Assembly (NCBI RefSeq): GCF_009939005.1
Contig: NZ_JAACJS010000011.1
Coordinates: 338,096-402,095, forward strand
Direction: 5' to 3'
DNA from: Sediminibacterium roseum
GTDB taxonomy: Bacteria; Bacteroidota; Bacteroidia; Chitinophagales; Chitinophagaceae
DNA length: 64,000 bases
The notes under the pieces are model-generated. The model had not been told where the DNA came from, did no database searches, and saw only the letters and a program-made list of their open reading frames with translations. Within the stretch, counting starts at the first letter, position 1. Every line of letters begins with the position of its first letter. The translations under genes and the position numbers were made by a program. Positions 35,203 through 44,943 of the stretch are shown piece by piece.

Positions 35203-35308
35203 CTGTTTTTTATAGCAAACTATTTTTTTTCATTTTGCACGATGCCGTCAAAGAAAGGGTGAATACCCCGGCAACTTCTACCCGAATTGGATGATGCATC
35301 GCCCGCAA

Positions 35309-35977
35309 TTACTCCGGCGGAAGCAAAAAGATCTTTTTCCTGATCGCGTAAACAACGATCCCCGCCGTGTTTCGCACACCCATTTTTTCTTCGATGCGTT
35401 TGCGGTAGCCCTCGATCGTTCTCACGCCCAGGCAAAGGGTTTCGGCGATCTCTTTTGCCGTTTTTTGCTGGCAGATCAGCTCGATCACGCGGAGCTCGTT
35501 GCGGGTGAACAGGCCAGACTCATGACCGTCTTTGTTTACCTGGAAATTCCGGTGCCCCGTAAGCTGGTTCAGGATCAGGGCCACTTCTGTTGAGTAATAC
35601 GGAATATTCTGCGAAACGGAATAGATGGCATCAAGCAATTCTTTTTTGGTACAGCCTTTCGATAAATAACCCATCGCCCCGGCATGTATCATGTCAATTA
35701 CATGTATACGATCTGTAAACCTTGAAACCGCTATGACCGATGTTTTTGGAAATTCCTGTCGTATGATGCGGGCCGCTTCAATGCCGTTCATACCGGGCAT
35801 AATGATGTCCATCAAAACAACGCCCGGTTGCTGGTCCCGCACAAAAGACACCGCTTCGCTGCCGGTACCTGCCTCTCCCGAAACGGTAATACCCGGAAAA
35901 CGGTGGATAATGGATTTCAGCCCTTCCCGGTAAACCTGGTGATCATCTGCAATTAAAACACGAATGTTTTGCCCCAT
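35309..35977 (-). CDS. NarL/FixJ-family response regulator
   Basis: 222 residues. Receiver at 1-120 with phospho-acceptor Asp in VVLMDIIMPGMNG and Lys in YLSKGCT; LuxR-type helix-turn-helix at about 155-215 (FTRNELRVIELICQQKTAKEIAETLCLGVRTIEGYRKRI, given here only as key residues of a textbook LuxR HTH). No kinase is adjacent on the same transcript, so it is an orphan within this view. A minus-strand TATTTTTG at 36015-36022 is a likely -7 element, 38 nt from the start. Confidence 0.93.
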   Translation of the reverse strand: MGQNIRVLIADDHQVYREGLKSIIHRFPGITVSGEAGTGSEAVSFVRDQQPGVVLMDIIMPGMNGIEAARIIRQEFPKTSVIAVSRFTDRIHVIDMIHAGAMGYLSKGCTKKELLDAIYSVSQNIPYYSTEVALILNQLTGHRNFQVNKDGHESGLFTRNELRVIELICQQKTAKEIAETLCLGVRTIEGYRKRIEEKMGVRNTAGIVVYAIRKKIFLLPPE

Positions 35978-36245
35978 TGTAAACCCCTTTAATTAAATCA
36001 CTGGTTGCCCCGGACAAAAATATAAAAGTCTCCCCCTTGCCCACCCCGTATTTACACGGTATTTTTTATTTTTTCCCCGGCGCATGTTCCCGGAAAAACT
36101 TTGGTTGCAATAATGTATTCGGTTTCAAAAGCTTACCGCAAACGACCGAAGTTTTTGTTTTTGAAGTTCGCCCAAAAAATTGTGCGTAATTGGGCTATTG
36201 TTCAGGCTTGGCCGTTCAGACTCCTGTTCATTGATTCCCGGAAAT
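35978..36245. other. Gene-free stretch upstream of the NarL-type regulator
   Basis: AT-rich. Apart from the -7 element at 36015-36022 and a small CCGT/ACGG hairpin near 36046-36060 with T-runs behind it, nothing is recognisable. Confidence 0.5.
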
Positions 36246-36268
36246 AAAAAACCGGCATTTAAACCGGT
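36246..36268 (-). terminator. Terminator after the small regulatory-domain gene
   Basis: On the minus strand ACCGG (plus 36264-36268) pairs with CCGGT (plus 36251-36255), followed by TTTTT. Confidence 0.6.
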
Positions 36269-36300
36269 CCTTGTGTATGTCAGGTTGTTAAACGAAAAGA

Positions 36301-36627
36301 TCACTGGTCGAGAACGATCTCCCCAATATCCACGATTGCCCCGGCATTGAGTGTGATGTCTGGTTTGGTGGTTACTTTGTAAGGACGAAGTCCTTCTGCT
36401 ATCACGCGGTATTTACCCGGTCTCAGGTTCCTGATCTCAAACTGCCCGTTCTGCACGGCGCCCACCGATGTGTCGTTTTCAGAGACGGCCCACACATGTA
36501 GTGCGGCGTTGTATGGCTTTACCCTTCCTTTAACCACTGCACGGTCTGGCTGTTGGTGCTTCACAAAAGCGAACAGCGCAACCATTGCCAGGAACAGGGC
36601 TGGCAGTACCCATTGGTCATTTTTCAT
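36301..36627 (-). CDS. Small membrane-anchored carboxypeptidase-regulatory-like protein
   Basis: 108 residues. One N-terminal hydrophobic segment (WVLPALFLAMVALFAFV) acts as signal or anchor; the rest is a single CarboxypepD_reg/Cna-B-like beta-sandwich (VVKGRVKPYNAALHVWAVSEND, RNLRPGKYRVIAEG). Such domains are usually fused to larger proteins; here it stands alone, facing the periplasm. It is divergent from the ferritin gene. Function unknown. Confidence 0.7.
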   Translation of the reverse strand: MKNDQWVLPALFLAMVALFAFVKHQQPDRAVVKGRVKPYNAALHVWAVSENDTSVGAVQNGQFEIRNLRPGKYRVIAEGLRPYKVTTKPDITLNAGAIVDIGEIVLDQ

Positions 36628-36761
36628 AACATTTTACCGATAAGCCTTTTAGGTTGAAAAAATCATGCCAGCCCGGCGCCGGCCGGTCACGGTAAGTGAG
36701 GGCCGGCAACGGTCTTACGGCCAATGGGTATTTTCCGTAATTTTAGCTAAACCCAGCTATC

Positions 36762-37271
36762 ATGTTATCCAAATCAATGCAGGAGGCCCTCAACAACCAG
36801 GTTAAGCTCGAGGCGGCTTCGTCACACACTTATTTAGCAATGGCCAGTTGGGCGGAAATACAGCCCGGGCTCGACAATGTGGCTGAATATTTTTTCCAGC
36901 AGAGTGAAGAAGAACGCGTTCACATGCTCAAGCTGATGCGCTTCATCAACGAACGCGGCGGGTTTGCGCTGGTTCCAACGCTGGAGCAACCGGTACTTAC
37001 TTTCAAAAGCCTCAAAAACATGTTTGAAGACTTTCTCAAGGGCGAACAGCATGTAAGCAACAGCATCAATGAGCTTGTAGACATGGCGCTGCGCGAAAAG
37101 GATTTTGCAACGCACAACTTCCTGCAATGGTACGTGAGCGAACAGATAGAAGAAGAAAGAAGCGCCCGGGTGCTGAACGACAAGCTGGAACTGATCGGCG
37201 ACGACAAGAGCGGCCTTTATCTTTTCGACAGGGACATCATGAGCACAAGGCAACAAGGCGGCAAGAGATAA
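36762..37271 (+). CDS. ftnA: Non-heme ferritin
   Basis: 169 residues, the usual length. Four-helix ferritin-like protein that oxidises Fe(II) and stores it in a 24-mer cage in the cytoplasm. Ferroxidase ligands visible: Glu17, Glu51 and His54 (EEERVHML), the Glu of LKGEQHV and the Glu pair of EQIEEE. The FtnA-type end (GLYLFDRDIMSTRQ) is present. Monocistronic in appearance, 69 nt before a secreted-protein gene on the same strand. Confidence 0.94.
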   Translation: MLSKSMQEALNNQVKLEAASSHTYLAMASWAEIQPGLDNVAEYFFQQSEEERVHMLKLMRFINERGGFALVPTLEQPVLTFKSLKNMFEDFLKGEQHVSNSINELVDMALREKDFATHNFLQWYVSEQIEEERSARVLNDKLELIGDDKSGLYLFDRDIMSTRQQGGKR

Positions 37272-37340
37272 CTGCGAACAACCCCGACCCGTTTTATTCC
37301 GTATAGATATTCAAATCATTAACCATTTTAAAAAGTAACA

Positions 37341-38447
37341 ATGAAAAAGAACTATTTCTACTTCGTTATGCTTTTGGCAGGCATCGCCCTGCTGGCAGCG
37401 ATCAAGCCTGTCGAGCCCCTGCCGTATGGTCTTGCCCTCGGCACGCCGGATATCAAATCGATCAGCGCTTTGTCGTTTGGCAAAGACGGCATCCTCTTCA
37501 TCGGCGATTCAAAAGCAGCTTCTGTTTTTGCGATCGATACGAAAGATGCCAAAATCAATGCGGCCGCGGCAATGGTCAACATCAGCGATATCGATCAGAA
37601 GATCGCTGCGGCCCTGGGTACGCAGAAAGAAAACATAACGATCACAGACATGGCGGTAAACCCGTTGTCTAAAAAATTGTACATCGCTGTACAAAGCAGC
37701 GACGGATCGCCCGCGTTGCTTAAAGTGGAGGGCGACAAGCTGGCGGCCGTATCGCTGAAAGACGTTGCTTTTTCAAGCGTTGCACTCAACGATGCCTATG
37801 CAGAAGATGCTAAGGATGGAAGGGGCCGCCCGCTGCGCGTGTCTACCATTTCCGATCTCGGCTTCAACGAGGGCAAAGTGCTGGTGAGCGGGTTATCAAA
37901 CAAAGAATTCAGTTCAACGCTCCGCAGCATTCCTTTCCCTTTTACGGATAAGCAGGAACAGGCATCGCTCGAAATGTACCATGCATCGCACGGCCGTTTC
38001 GAAACCACATCGCCGATCCGTACCTTCACAACAGGAAAGATCAATGGAAAAGATTACCTGATCGCCAGCTATACCTGCACACCGCTTGTACTCTACCCAC
38101 TCGATGAGCTTAAGCCAGGAACACACGTGAAAGGAAGGACCGTTGCAGAAATGGGCGCGGGCAATACACCGATCGACATGACCACCATTACCAAAAACGG
38201 TGAAACCGTGCTGATCATGGGCAACACCGCGCGCGGCGTTTCAGAAGTAACCTACAAAACCATTGCGGCATTTGAAGGAACATTGACTGAAAAAGTTGCG
38301 GGAACCGCAGGAACCACATTCAATGTAATACCGACGCTTACAAAAGTAATGCAGATGGACAAACTGGATAAAGATCATGTAGTCATTATCCGGAAAAATG
38401 AAACCGGTGCAGTAGATCTTACCACGCAAGCCAACAATGCACTCTAA
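37341..38447 (+). CDS. Secreted protein of unknown function, beta-propeller-like
   Basis: 368 residues. Signal peptide at about 1-20 (FYFVMLLAGIALLAAIKP). The mature part has repeated short strands of the type SALSFGKDGILFIGDSKAASVFAID and ITDMAVNPLSKKLYIAV, suggestive of a propeller, and one CTP motif (SYTCTPLVLYPLDEL). No catalytic motif is recognised. The 3' end overlaps the next gene by 11 nt, so the two are translationally coupled and probably work together. Ferritin lies just upstream, but a link to iron is only positional. Confidence 0.65.
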   Translation: MKKNYFYFVMLLAGIALLAAIKPVEPLPYGLALGTPDIKSISALSFGKDGILFIGDSKAASVFAIDTKDAKINAAAAMVNISDIDQKIAAALGTQKENITITDMAVNPLSKKLYIAVQSSDGSPALLKVEGDKLAAVSLKDVAFSSVALNDAYAEDAKDGRGRPLRVSTISDLGFNEGKVLVSGLSNKEFSSTLRSIPFPFTDKQEQASLEMYHASHGRFETTSPIRTFTTGKINGKDYLIASYTCTPLVLYPLDELKPGTHVKGRTVAEMGAGNTPIDMTTITKNGETVLIMGNTARGVSEVTYKTIAAFEGTLTEKVAGTAGTTFNVIPTLTKVMQMDKLDKDHVVIIRKNETGAVDLTTQANNAL

Positions 38448-39561
38448 GCAATTTGGCATAGCATATTCCGGCAAGAGGTTATACCATTGGTGTAACCTCT
38501 TTGTTTTTGTACTGGTGCTTTCCATGGGATGTACTACCTGTTACCAGGAACCACGATGGACGATTGAATGGAAGGATGGCAAAGCTGCTTCCATCGATAT
38601 CGATTACAACTGGGTGGGAAGGATCGATAAAGACTCCATCACGCAGGTGATCCGGTTCGTTTCTGCTGAAGACCCTGCCCAAACACCCATCCTGGGAACC
38701 TATACTTTAAAAGACCGTTCTTTTTTATTCGAACCACTCATTCCATTTACACGCGGCATGAGTTACGAAGTGTATGCGCATGATAAGAAGATTGGAACCT
38801 TCAACATCGGTTTTGAAACAGGGCCCCTCCCGGTGGTGAAAGCCATTTACCCGGGCGTAGATACGGTTCCGGAAAATCTCCTCAAGACCTATATCGAATT
38901 TTCGCAACCGATGAGCGAAGGAAGATCGAAGGATTGTATTTCCATCACAAATGAAAAAGGCGATACGCTGCGCGATGTGTTCCTCGATCTACAACCCGAA
39001 CTCTGGAGCGAGAACAGGACCGTTCTCACACTCTGGCTCGACCCCGGGAGGATCAAACGCGATCTTCAACCCAATTTAAAACTGGGTACCCCACTGCGTG
39101 CCAATCACAAATACAAAATAACCGTATCAGCCAGATGGCCCGCCGCACAGGGCCGTTCAATGGAAAAGGATTTCAGCCGAACACTCGTTACCACTATGAG
39201 GAACGAAACTTCTCCCGACCCTTCCCAATGGAAATTGGTGCTGCCGGCGGCGGCATCAGTGGAACCGGTATGGATCTCGTTCGACAAACCGCTGGATCAT
39301 TTTTTACTCGGCGATGCGCTCTACATAAGGCATGCGTCGGGCGAGTGGATCAAAGGAAAAATAACGGCGGTCAACAAAGACCGCGGTGCGCGCTTCACGC
39401 CTGCGCAGGCATGGGTGGCGGGAAATTACAACATGGTGATCGCATCGAAACTCGAGGACCTTTGCGGTAATAACATCAACCGGCCGTTCGACAGGGATGT
39501 GACCAAAACAAAAACACCTTCCCAACAGGAATACCATACCATTCCTTTCACCATAAAATAA
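38437..39561 (+). CDS. Lipoprotein with Ig-like domains
   Basis: 374 residues. Lipoprotein-like signal with Cys32 in VLVLSMGC. The mature protein contains two or three Ig-like/SbsA-type sandwiches (PVVKAIYPGVDTVPENLLKTYIEFSQPMSEG is a typical strand pattern, with PMS at the loop) and ends in a stretch like VAGNYNMVIASKLEDLCGNNINRPFDRD, common in Ig-like export-apparatus or surface proteins. Overlaps the preceding gene. Its function is not known; surface exposure is likely. Confidence 0.65.
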   Translation: MHSKQFGIAYSGKRLYHWCNLFVFVLVLSMGCTTCYQEPRWTIEWKDGKAASIDIDYNWVGRIDKDSITQVIRFVSAEDPAQTPILGTYTLKDRSFLFEPLIPFTRGMSYEVYAHDKKIGTFNIGFETGPLPVVKAIYPGVDTVPENLLKTYIEFSQPMSEGRSKDCISITNEKGDTLRDVFLDLQPELWSENRTVLTLWLDPGRIKRDLQPNLKLGTPLRANHKYKITVSARWPAAQGRSMEKDFSRTLVTTMRNETSPDPSQWKLVLPAAASVEPVWISFDKPLDHFLLGDALYIRHASGEWIKGKITAVNKDRGARFTPAQAWVAGNYNMVIASKLEDLCGNNINRPFDRDVTKTKTPSQQEYHTIPFTIK

Positions 39562-39588
39562 AACGTGTTCATTTATACCGATCGCTTT

Positions 39589-40413
39589 ATGAAACTATTG
39601 ACCCTCTCCTGCTGCCTTTTGTTTTTACTGAATGTTTCTTCTTCAAAAAAAGAAGCGTATACCCTTGTCTGGTCAGATGAGTTCAACAACGACGGCGCAC
39701 CTGACCCCACTAACTGGAATTTTGAAAATGGATTCGTGAGGAACCATGAACTGCAATACTACCAGCCTGAAAATGCGTGGTGCGAAAAGGGAAACCTGGT
39801 GATTGAAGCCAGAAAAGAGAACAAACCCAATCCCGGTTACGTGGAAGGCAGCAACGACTGGAGAAAAAACCGCCCTTCGATAACATACACTTCTACGAGT
39901 ATGCGTACCATGGGACAGAGGTCATGGCAATACGGCCGCTTTGAAATGCGCGCGCGGATAGACATCAGCGCGGGTGTCTGGCCCGCCTGGTGGACGCTCG
40001 GTGTAAGCAAGGGATGGCCCGCCAACGGCGAGATCGATATTATGGAATACTACCGTGGCATGCTGCTTGCCAACATCGCGTGTGCAGAGCCCGATAAAAG
40101 GGCAGAATGGTTCAGCAACCGCTTTTCTACCGATTCGCTCGGCGGCGAAAAATGGTCGAGCCAATTTCATATTTGGAAAATGGATTGGAACGAAGCATAC
40201 ATTGCCCTGTTCCTTGACGATGTCCTGCTTAACAAAGTTCCGATGGAAAAACTGGAGAACAAAGATGGCAGCGGGTTCAACCCGTTTAAGCAACCGCATT
40301 ATATGTTGCTTAATGTTGCGCTTGGTGGAGATAACGGTGGTAGTGTTGAAAAAACGTCTTTTCCGAGGAGAATGGAAGTGGATTATGTTAGGGTGTATCA
40401 AAAAAGATCGTGA
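39589..40413 (+). CDS. GH16-family glycoside hydrolase (laminarinase-like)
   Basis: 274 residues from the ATG at 39589; a GTG at 39565 is also in frame. Signal peptide LLTLSCCLLFLLNVSSS. The GH16 jelly-roll is complete: LVWSDEFNNDG at the start, catalytic Glu148-x-Asp150-xx-Glu153 (EIDIME) and the terminal MEVDYVRVYQ strand. The ExDxxE spacing is that of beta-1,3(4)-glucanases. Secreted, it would cut laminarin or mixed-linkage glucan. It is 27 nt after the Ig-like lipoprotein gene and could belong to the same transcript. Confidence 0.92.
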   Translation: MKLLTLSCCLLFLLNVSSSKKEAYTLVWSDEFNNDGAPDPTNWNFENGFVRNHELQYYQPENAWCEKGNLVIEARKENKPNPGYVEGSNDWRKNRPSITYTSTSMRTMGQRSWQYGRFEMRARIDISAGVWPAWWTLGVSKGWPANGEIDIMEYYRGMLLANIACAEPDKRAEWFSNRFSTDSLGGEKWSSQFHIWKMDWNEAYIALFLDDVLLNKVPMEKLENKDGSGFNPFKQPHYMLLNVALGGDNGGSVEKTSFPRRMEVDYVRVYQKRS

Positions 40414-40927
40414 TGATTTTGTTGGCCAGTGAGCTACAACTGCTCAAAAGAAATATCTTTTAAGAAATTTCCTTTACTTCTAAGTTAAGGGGAGCGAAAG
40501 CAGATGCTATGATATCATTGATCCCGCTTAACCACCCCGCCATATCAAAGCAGGTCGATCGTTCCTGATCACTATTTGATTATCGGATAGAAAATGTTTC
40601 TTATACTTCATAGAACTTATCGGATAAAAAAAACTATTTGTGCCCCGATAGCTACAATTTCTCGTCGCAATGCGGCAACTTGCAAAATTATCCGACAGGT
40701 TTTTGCTTTCATAAATTGTCACCAAAATATGTGGGTACACTAAATCCATCTCCTGAATATTTTTTTTAAAATGAAATACCGAGAATAACTACAGTTATAG
40801 CGAACTTAACTATTTGCCACAACCCGCAAGTCGCGCTCAAGGAATTTTTTAACTTCTAAAAACAGGGGAAAAGCCCCTATTGAAATTATTTTTTTCAATC
40901 TAATTTTCTGAAACTAAAAAAAGCACT
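40414..40927. other. AT-rich intergenic region
   Basis: About 510 nt with no credible gene. A weak AGGGG/CCCCT hairpin followed by an AT-rich tract lies near 40863-40879. The frame at 40528-40749 (minus) lacks coding features. Confidence 0.5.
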
Positions 40928-42328
40928 ATGAGAAGACTAACATTTACTGTTTTTGTTACACTACTCTCCTGCATTCCCTTGTTTTATGGGTGCAGAAAGA
41001 TCATCAACAATAAAGAAGAAATAACAAAAGTCCAAGCCGCTACAATCTCCGTCATTGAGGAATGGTTAGTAAATCAAAAGGAACACTTAAATACCGGCCA
41101 AAAGAAGTTTTTAGATTCAATACTCGTGTACGCGAAATGGGAGGGTTCGATCCAACAAACCGCATCGAATGGTAAGCAGCTTATCTACTTGCCTTTAGGA
41201 TCACACGGCGTGGGATTGGAGTTGTTTTGTGATGAACAAGCGCAGGTCATAGACAGTGGTAATATTGTTAAAATAAACAAAACTGTACTCGGTCAAAATG
41301 AGGTCGCACCGTATGTAGCAATAAGGGCTTACTATGAAAATGCAGTGCTAAAAAAAGATGCATCGAATGCCTTCACAGGCGCTATAACAGCGCATTCATT
41401 AAAGAACATCTTCCGCTATAACTATGAGTTTGTTGATGGAAAGGTTTACTCAATGACTATTCAAGCCCCAGCTAAATCGCAGAAAGCAACAGTAAAAACA
41501 GACGGCATAACTCCAACTCCAGTAAAACGTGATGGAGAAAGCTGCGAATTAATGGGATTATTTCAAATATTCGAAAATCACGTGGAATTAATCGCAACAT
41601 GGTATGAATGTACCCCCGACGGCAATGGCCCTGCCACGCCACCTGAATGTTTGCCACCAAGTTTGGCGGTCAGTATTAGAACGGGGGAATATTATGTCAA
41701 AGTAAATTGCGAAACCGGAGGTGGAGCCCCAACAAATCCTACACCAATCGTTCGCCTATGGAATAATATAAACGATCCTTGTTTGAAAAAGATCCTCAAT
41801 GCAGTTATGTCTGATGTAACCGAACTAACCAAGACACTTGCATCGACATATGCGCCAGGTTCGAAATATGCTCTTAATTTTATGGAAGCTCCGCTAGCCT
41901 CGAATATAGACGGATCGACTAATCCAATATTAGAGGGCGGAAGTTATACATGGCACGCGAATATTACATTGAACTCGACGATACTTCCGTATGTTTCTCA
42001 GGAATATGCTGCTGTAACAATGATGCACGAAGCTCTACATGCCTTTCTTATCGCAAACCCCTCTTTAGTATATACGCCGGATCAGCATGTTACGATGGCA
42101 AACCTCTTTGTACCAATGATGGCGAATGCGCTTAGATCGCTTTTCCCGGATTTACCCCTACAGGATGCTTTGGGCCTAGCATGGGGTGGGCTCCAAAATG
42201 ATCTCGCCGGCGCATGGTCTGTAATGCCGGGAAGTTATATAGAACATTATGAGTTAGTAAATCGTCAGCATAGAGTGCTAAACGGTATTCATGGCACTCG
42301 CACCCCCATATCGGGTTGCGGCTTTTAA
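40928..42328 (+). CDS. Lipoprotein with HExxH metalloprotease-like motif
   Basis: 466 residues. Lipoprotein signal with Cys22 (IPLFYGCRK). The N-terminal half is a soluble domain without recognised motifs; a Cys-containing Pro/Thr-rich linker follows (YECTPDGNGP, EGGGAP region); the C-terminal half has DPCLKKIL and then HEALH at 367-371, the zinc-binding signature of gluzincin-like peptidases, in a hydrophobic helix (AVTMMHEALHAFLIA). A third ligand cannot be placed with certainty; a Glu in SYIEHYE is possible. The product is likely an outer-membrane or surface peptidase. It precedes a second small lipoprotein gene and is AT-richer than its neighbours. Confidence 0.65.
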   Translation: MRRLTFTVFVTLLSCIPLFYGCRKIINNKEEITKVQAATISVIEEWLVNQKEHLNTGQKKFLDSILVYAKWEGSIQQTASNGKQLIYLPLGSHGVGLELFCDEQAQVIDSGNIVKINKTVLGQNEVAPYVAIRAYYENAVLKKDASNAFTGAITAHSLKNIFRYNYEFVDGKVYSMTIQAPAKSQKATVKTDGITPTPVKRDGESCELMGLFQIFENHVELIATWYECTPDGNGPATPPECLPPSLAVSIRTGEYYVKVNCETGGGAPTNPTPIVRLWNNINDPCLKKILNAVMSDVTELTKTLASTYAPGSKYALNFMEAPLASNIDGSTNPILEGGSYTWHANITLNSTILPYVSQEYAAVTMMHEALHAFLIANPSLVYTPDQHVTMANLFVPMMANALRSLFPDLPLQDALGLAWGGLQNDLAGAWSVMPGSYIEHYELVNRQHRVLNGIHGTRTPISGCGF

Positions 42329-42376
42329 ACCGAATTCTATGGGTGGCAATATTCGTGTACCTTTCAAATAAATACG

Positions 42377-42910
42377 ATGAAACATTTCATACTAATAGCA
42401 CTACTTTTCCTGTTCGGCTGTTCAGATGGCAACAAAGACCAGGCATCGTACGACTCTTTAAGTTCAGCTATCATTAAGGGCCTGCTGACGAAGGACAGCA
42501 GGAACCACCCTGTATTTATTCACACTTCGATTGATCAAACACATATTGACGATGTCTTAAAATTTTCACCCGAATTTATTAAACTGGTAAAAAATGAGTT
42601 CAATCTCCCTGATACCATATCTGTAAGAAAATTGCTGGGAAAAAGCGCTTTTCTGGATACATCCGAGAAGGCGGCGTCGAATGTGAGATATGTAAATCAC
42701 GTCTTAACCGCACGAGATAGTTTGGAAATAAGGGAACAATCATTAACAGGGGCATCAATAATAGACTTTTTGATTATGCTCACCACAAAAGATGGGAACA
42801 AATGCCTTGTCTATTTCCACAAATTAAAACAAGGAGCCGAACGCGCGCTACTGGAAAAGGACAAGGGCAAATGGAAAATAACTTCGCTTGAACGGGAGTT
42901 CTGGGAATAA
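42377..42910 (+). CDS. Small lipoprotein downstream of the HExxH protein
   Basis: 177 residues. Lipoprotein signal MKHFILIALLFLFGC with Cys15. The body alternates charged helices and strands, ending DKGKWKITSLEREFWE. No family recognised. It starts 48 nt after the metalloprotease-like gene on the same strand, with similar AT-rich composition, so it may be an inhibitor or partner of that protein (inference from position only). Confidence 0.65.
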   Translation: MKHFILIALLFLFGCSDGNKDQASYDSLSSAIIKGLLTKDSRNHPVFIHTSIDQTHIDDVLKFSPEFIKLVKNEFNLPDTISVRKLLGKSAFLDTSEKAASNVRYVNHVLTARDSLEIREQSLTGASIIDFLIMLTTKDGNKCLVYFHKLKQGAERALLEKDKGKWKITSLEREFWE

Positions 42911-42954
42911 CGGTTAAGAATAGAAGCACTCATCGCGGGCACCAACAACCATCC

Positions 42955-44904
42955 TTATTTTGAGATCAAATAAACAAACTGCCCTTCTTTCCTGTGCGAG
43001 ATATTCGTAAGCAACAATCTCCAGACGGGTTTGTTATCCCAGTTTGCTTTCAGCAGTTGCTCGTGCGGCTCGGTGAGTTTCATTTGTTCTTTCGTTACCG
43101 TCCATTCATTTGCATCATACTTTAGTTGCACGCGCTGATTTTTCTCCGTGGTAAAGATGATCTTGCCGGGTGTGGTAATGTCTGTTGAACAAACCGTCAT
43201 AAACGTCTGTGTTAACCGGTCGGCGTTTGCGACCTGGTACTTGTCTTTGACTTCGATGTTGTTTTCAAGGTGATCAACCCTGATAGACCTTTTCCACGCC
43301 CTTATGCCCGCGCTATCGGGATATGCCTTGTCAAGATCCATTGAAAACGTAGTGACGTTGTTGGATGAATTGAATTGAACATTGTTCGCTTTCGCCGCAG
43401 CTACGGCCTGCTGGGCAACACCGTTCACCAGCGGCACATTGTGGTAGGGCGACGTGTTGTACCAAAGCTTATACCTGTCGCGCGAAAAGGTAATGGCCAT
43501 ATACGTTCCTTTTCCCGCATCAACGATCACGGGTGCACCATCGGCGTAAACAATAAAATCGCCAACATCGTTGTGGTTGTGGCTCTCGGCGTTGTTACCG
43601 CCATGCGAAGCGATAAAAAGGTGGTTGGCGGTACGTGCTGTCATCAGCTCAACGCTGGGCAGGTATACGGATGGCAACTTCACTTCATCCTGCGGGGCGG
43701 CGGCCACTTCTGCCGCGTAAGCCAGGTTCCACAATTGCCGTGGCTTGAAGAAAGATTCGATCTTCGGCGCATTGTCCTGTATGGTATGAAACGCCCAGGC
43801 GCCAAAATCCATCATCGCTTTGTTGTTCACTGCTTTTCCGAAACGGTAAATGCCTATGCCATCTGCCTTGATCTTTGGAGAAGCGTCTGCAACATTTACA
43901 AAATATTCCCCGTCGATGTGTGTCTGGTAGATGTAAGAGCCGAGTTGTTTGATCAGAGGATGATCAAAGATGGATACTTCCTGGTGGGTGGCATCAGCCA
44001 ACATAGACAGCCCGTCGAACAAAGCGAGCCCTGCGGCGAACCAATAAGAAGGCCCCTCGTCTGTTGCGCCATCGTCGCCAAGCCCATTGATGTACAGATC
44101 CAGCAGGCTCATGGAATGCGTGGTGAGCTTTGCCCTTCTCTCCTCATTTTTTTCAAGCAGTAAAAAGGCGGTCATGCAATTGCTCACCACCCATGGATCC
44201 CAGTTGTTTACTTTGACCGTTCTTTTGCCGTTTCCGAAATAGCCATAACGCGCCGTTTCGTTTTCATAGCTGTCCAGGATCTTATGGTTTACTTCGTAGA
44301 GGATCCTTTCACGCACGCGCGGCGACACCTTATCGAGTTTGGCGCCGGTGAAATAATCCGTAAGCGCCAATACTGCAGCGGTCTCTGCGCCGAAGAGATC
44401 AACAGTAGGGTCGGCAGCATCGGGCAGGCCGCTGCCTTTTTTCTGTGCACCGATGTGGGCAGTAACACCCCAATAGGTTTCTTCGCAGATGTTCCAAACG
44501 CCATTTACGATGTCGTCTGTGAACCTGTTCCTGTTTTCCATCGACTCGGCCAGCACCAGTGTGAAGAGGCGGTTTCTTTTGTCGAACGACAAACGTTCAT
44601 AATTAACGCGGTTGCCGTTGCGTGTGTATTCAAGGGTAACGGTGGCCGGGATGCTGGTGAAAGGCTTACCTGCAATGGCTTCTGCCTGTTTGATGATACC
44701 TGCACGCACGCTGTCGGAAACTTTCTTCGCCCACTCATCCGGCTGCAAGGGAAAAGGTTTCCATTGGCCCTGCGGGATCAGCAGTTGTTTAACAGCGGCG
44801 TACGGATATTTTTTAGTGAGCAGGTCGCGCTGCACAACCTGTGCGGAAAGAAACTGTTGAAAAAACAAAAACACAATGGTGTACAAAAGAACGGATCTCT
44901 TCAT
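42955..44904 (-). CDS. Heparinase II/III-like polysaccharide lyase
   Basis: 649 residues. Signal peptide at 1-21. An (alpha/alpha) toroid at about 60-380 (WVVSNCMTAFLLL, DDGATDEGPSYWFAAG) is followed by the heparinase II/III beta-sheet domain at 400-640 with HGGNNAESHNHNDVGDF and IVDAGKGTYMA, which contain the conserved His/Asn residues of the active and metal sites. Enzymes of this class cleave uronic-acid-containing polysaccharides by beta-elimination. Specificity (alginate, heparin or other) cannot be told. Monocistronic; it ends 45 nt from the convergent lipoprotein gene. Confidence 0.85.
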   Translation of the reverse strand: MKRSVLLYTIVFLFFQQFLSAQVVQRDLLTKKYPYAAVKQLLIPQGQWKPFPLQPDEWAKKVSDSVRAGIIKQAEAIAGKPFTSIPATVTLEYTRNGNRVNYERLSFDKRNRLFTLVLAESMENRNRFTDDIVNGVWNICEETYWGVTAHIGAQKKGSGLPDAADPTVDLFGAETAAVLALTDYFTGAKLDKVSPRVRERILYEVNHKILDSYENETARYGYFGNGKRTVKVNNWDPWVVSNCMTAFLLLEKNEERRAKLTTHSMSLLDLYINGLGDDGATDEGPSYWFAAGLALFDGLSMLADATHQEVSIFDHPLIKQLGSYIYQTHIDGEYFVNVADASPKIKADGIGIYRFGKAVNNKAMMDFGAWAFHTIQDNAPKIESFFKPRQLWNLAYAAEVAAAPQDEVKLPSVYLPSVELMTARTANHLFIASHGGNNAESHNHNDVGDFIVYADGAPVIVDAGKGTYMAITFSRDRYKLWYNTSPYHNVPLVNGVAQQAVAAAKANNVQFNSSNNVTTFSMDLDKAYPDSAGIRAWKRSIRVDHLENNIEVKDKYQVANADRLTQTFMTVCSTDITTPGKIIFTTEKNQRVQLKYDANEWTVTKEQMKLTEPHEQLLKANWDNKPVWRLLLTNISHRKEGQFVYLISK

Positions 44905-44943
44905 GTGGCCTGTTTAAAGGATCAATTTAAGAAATATAAACCT

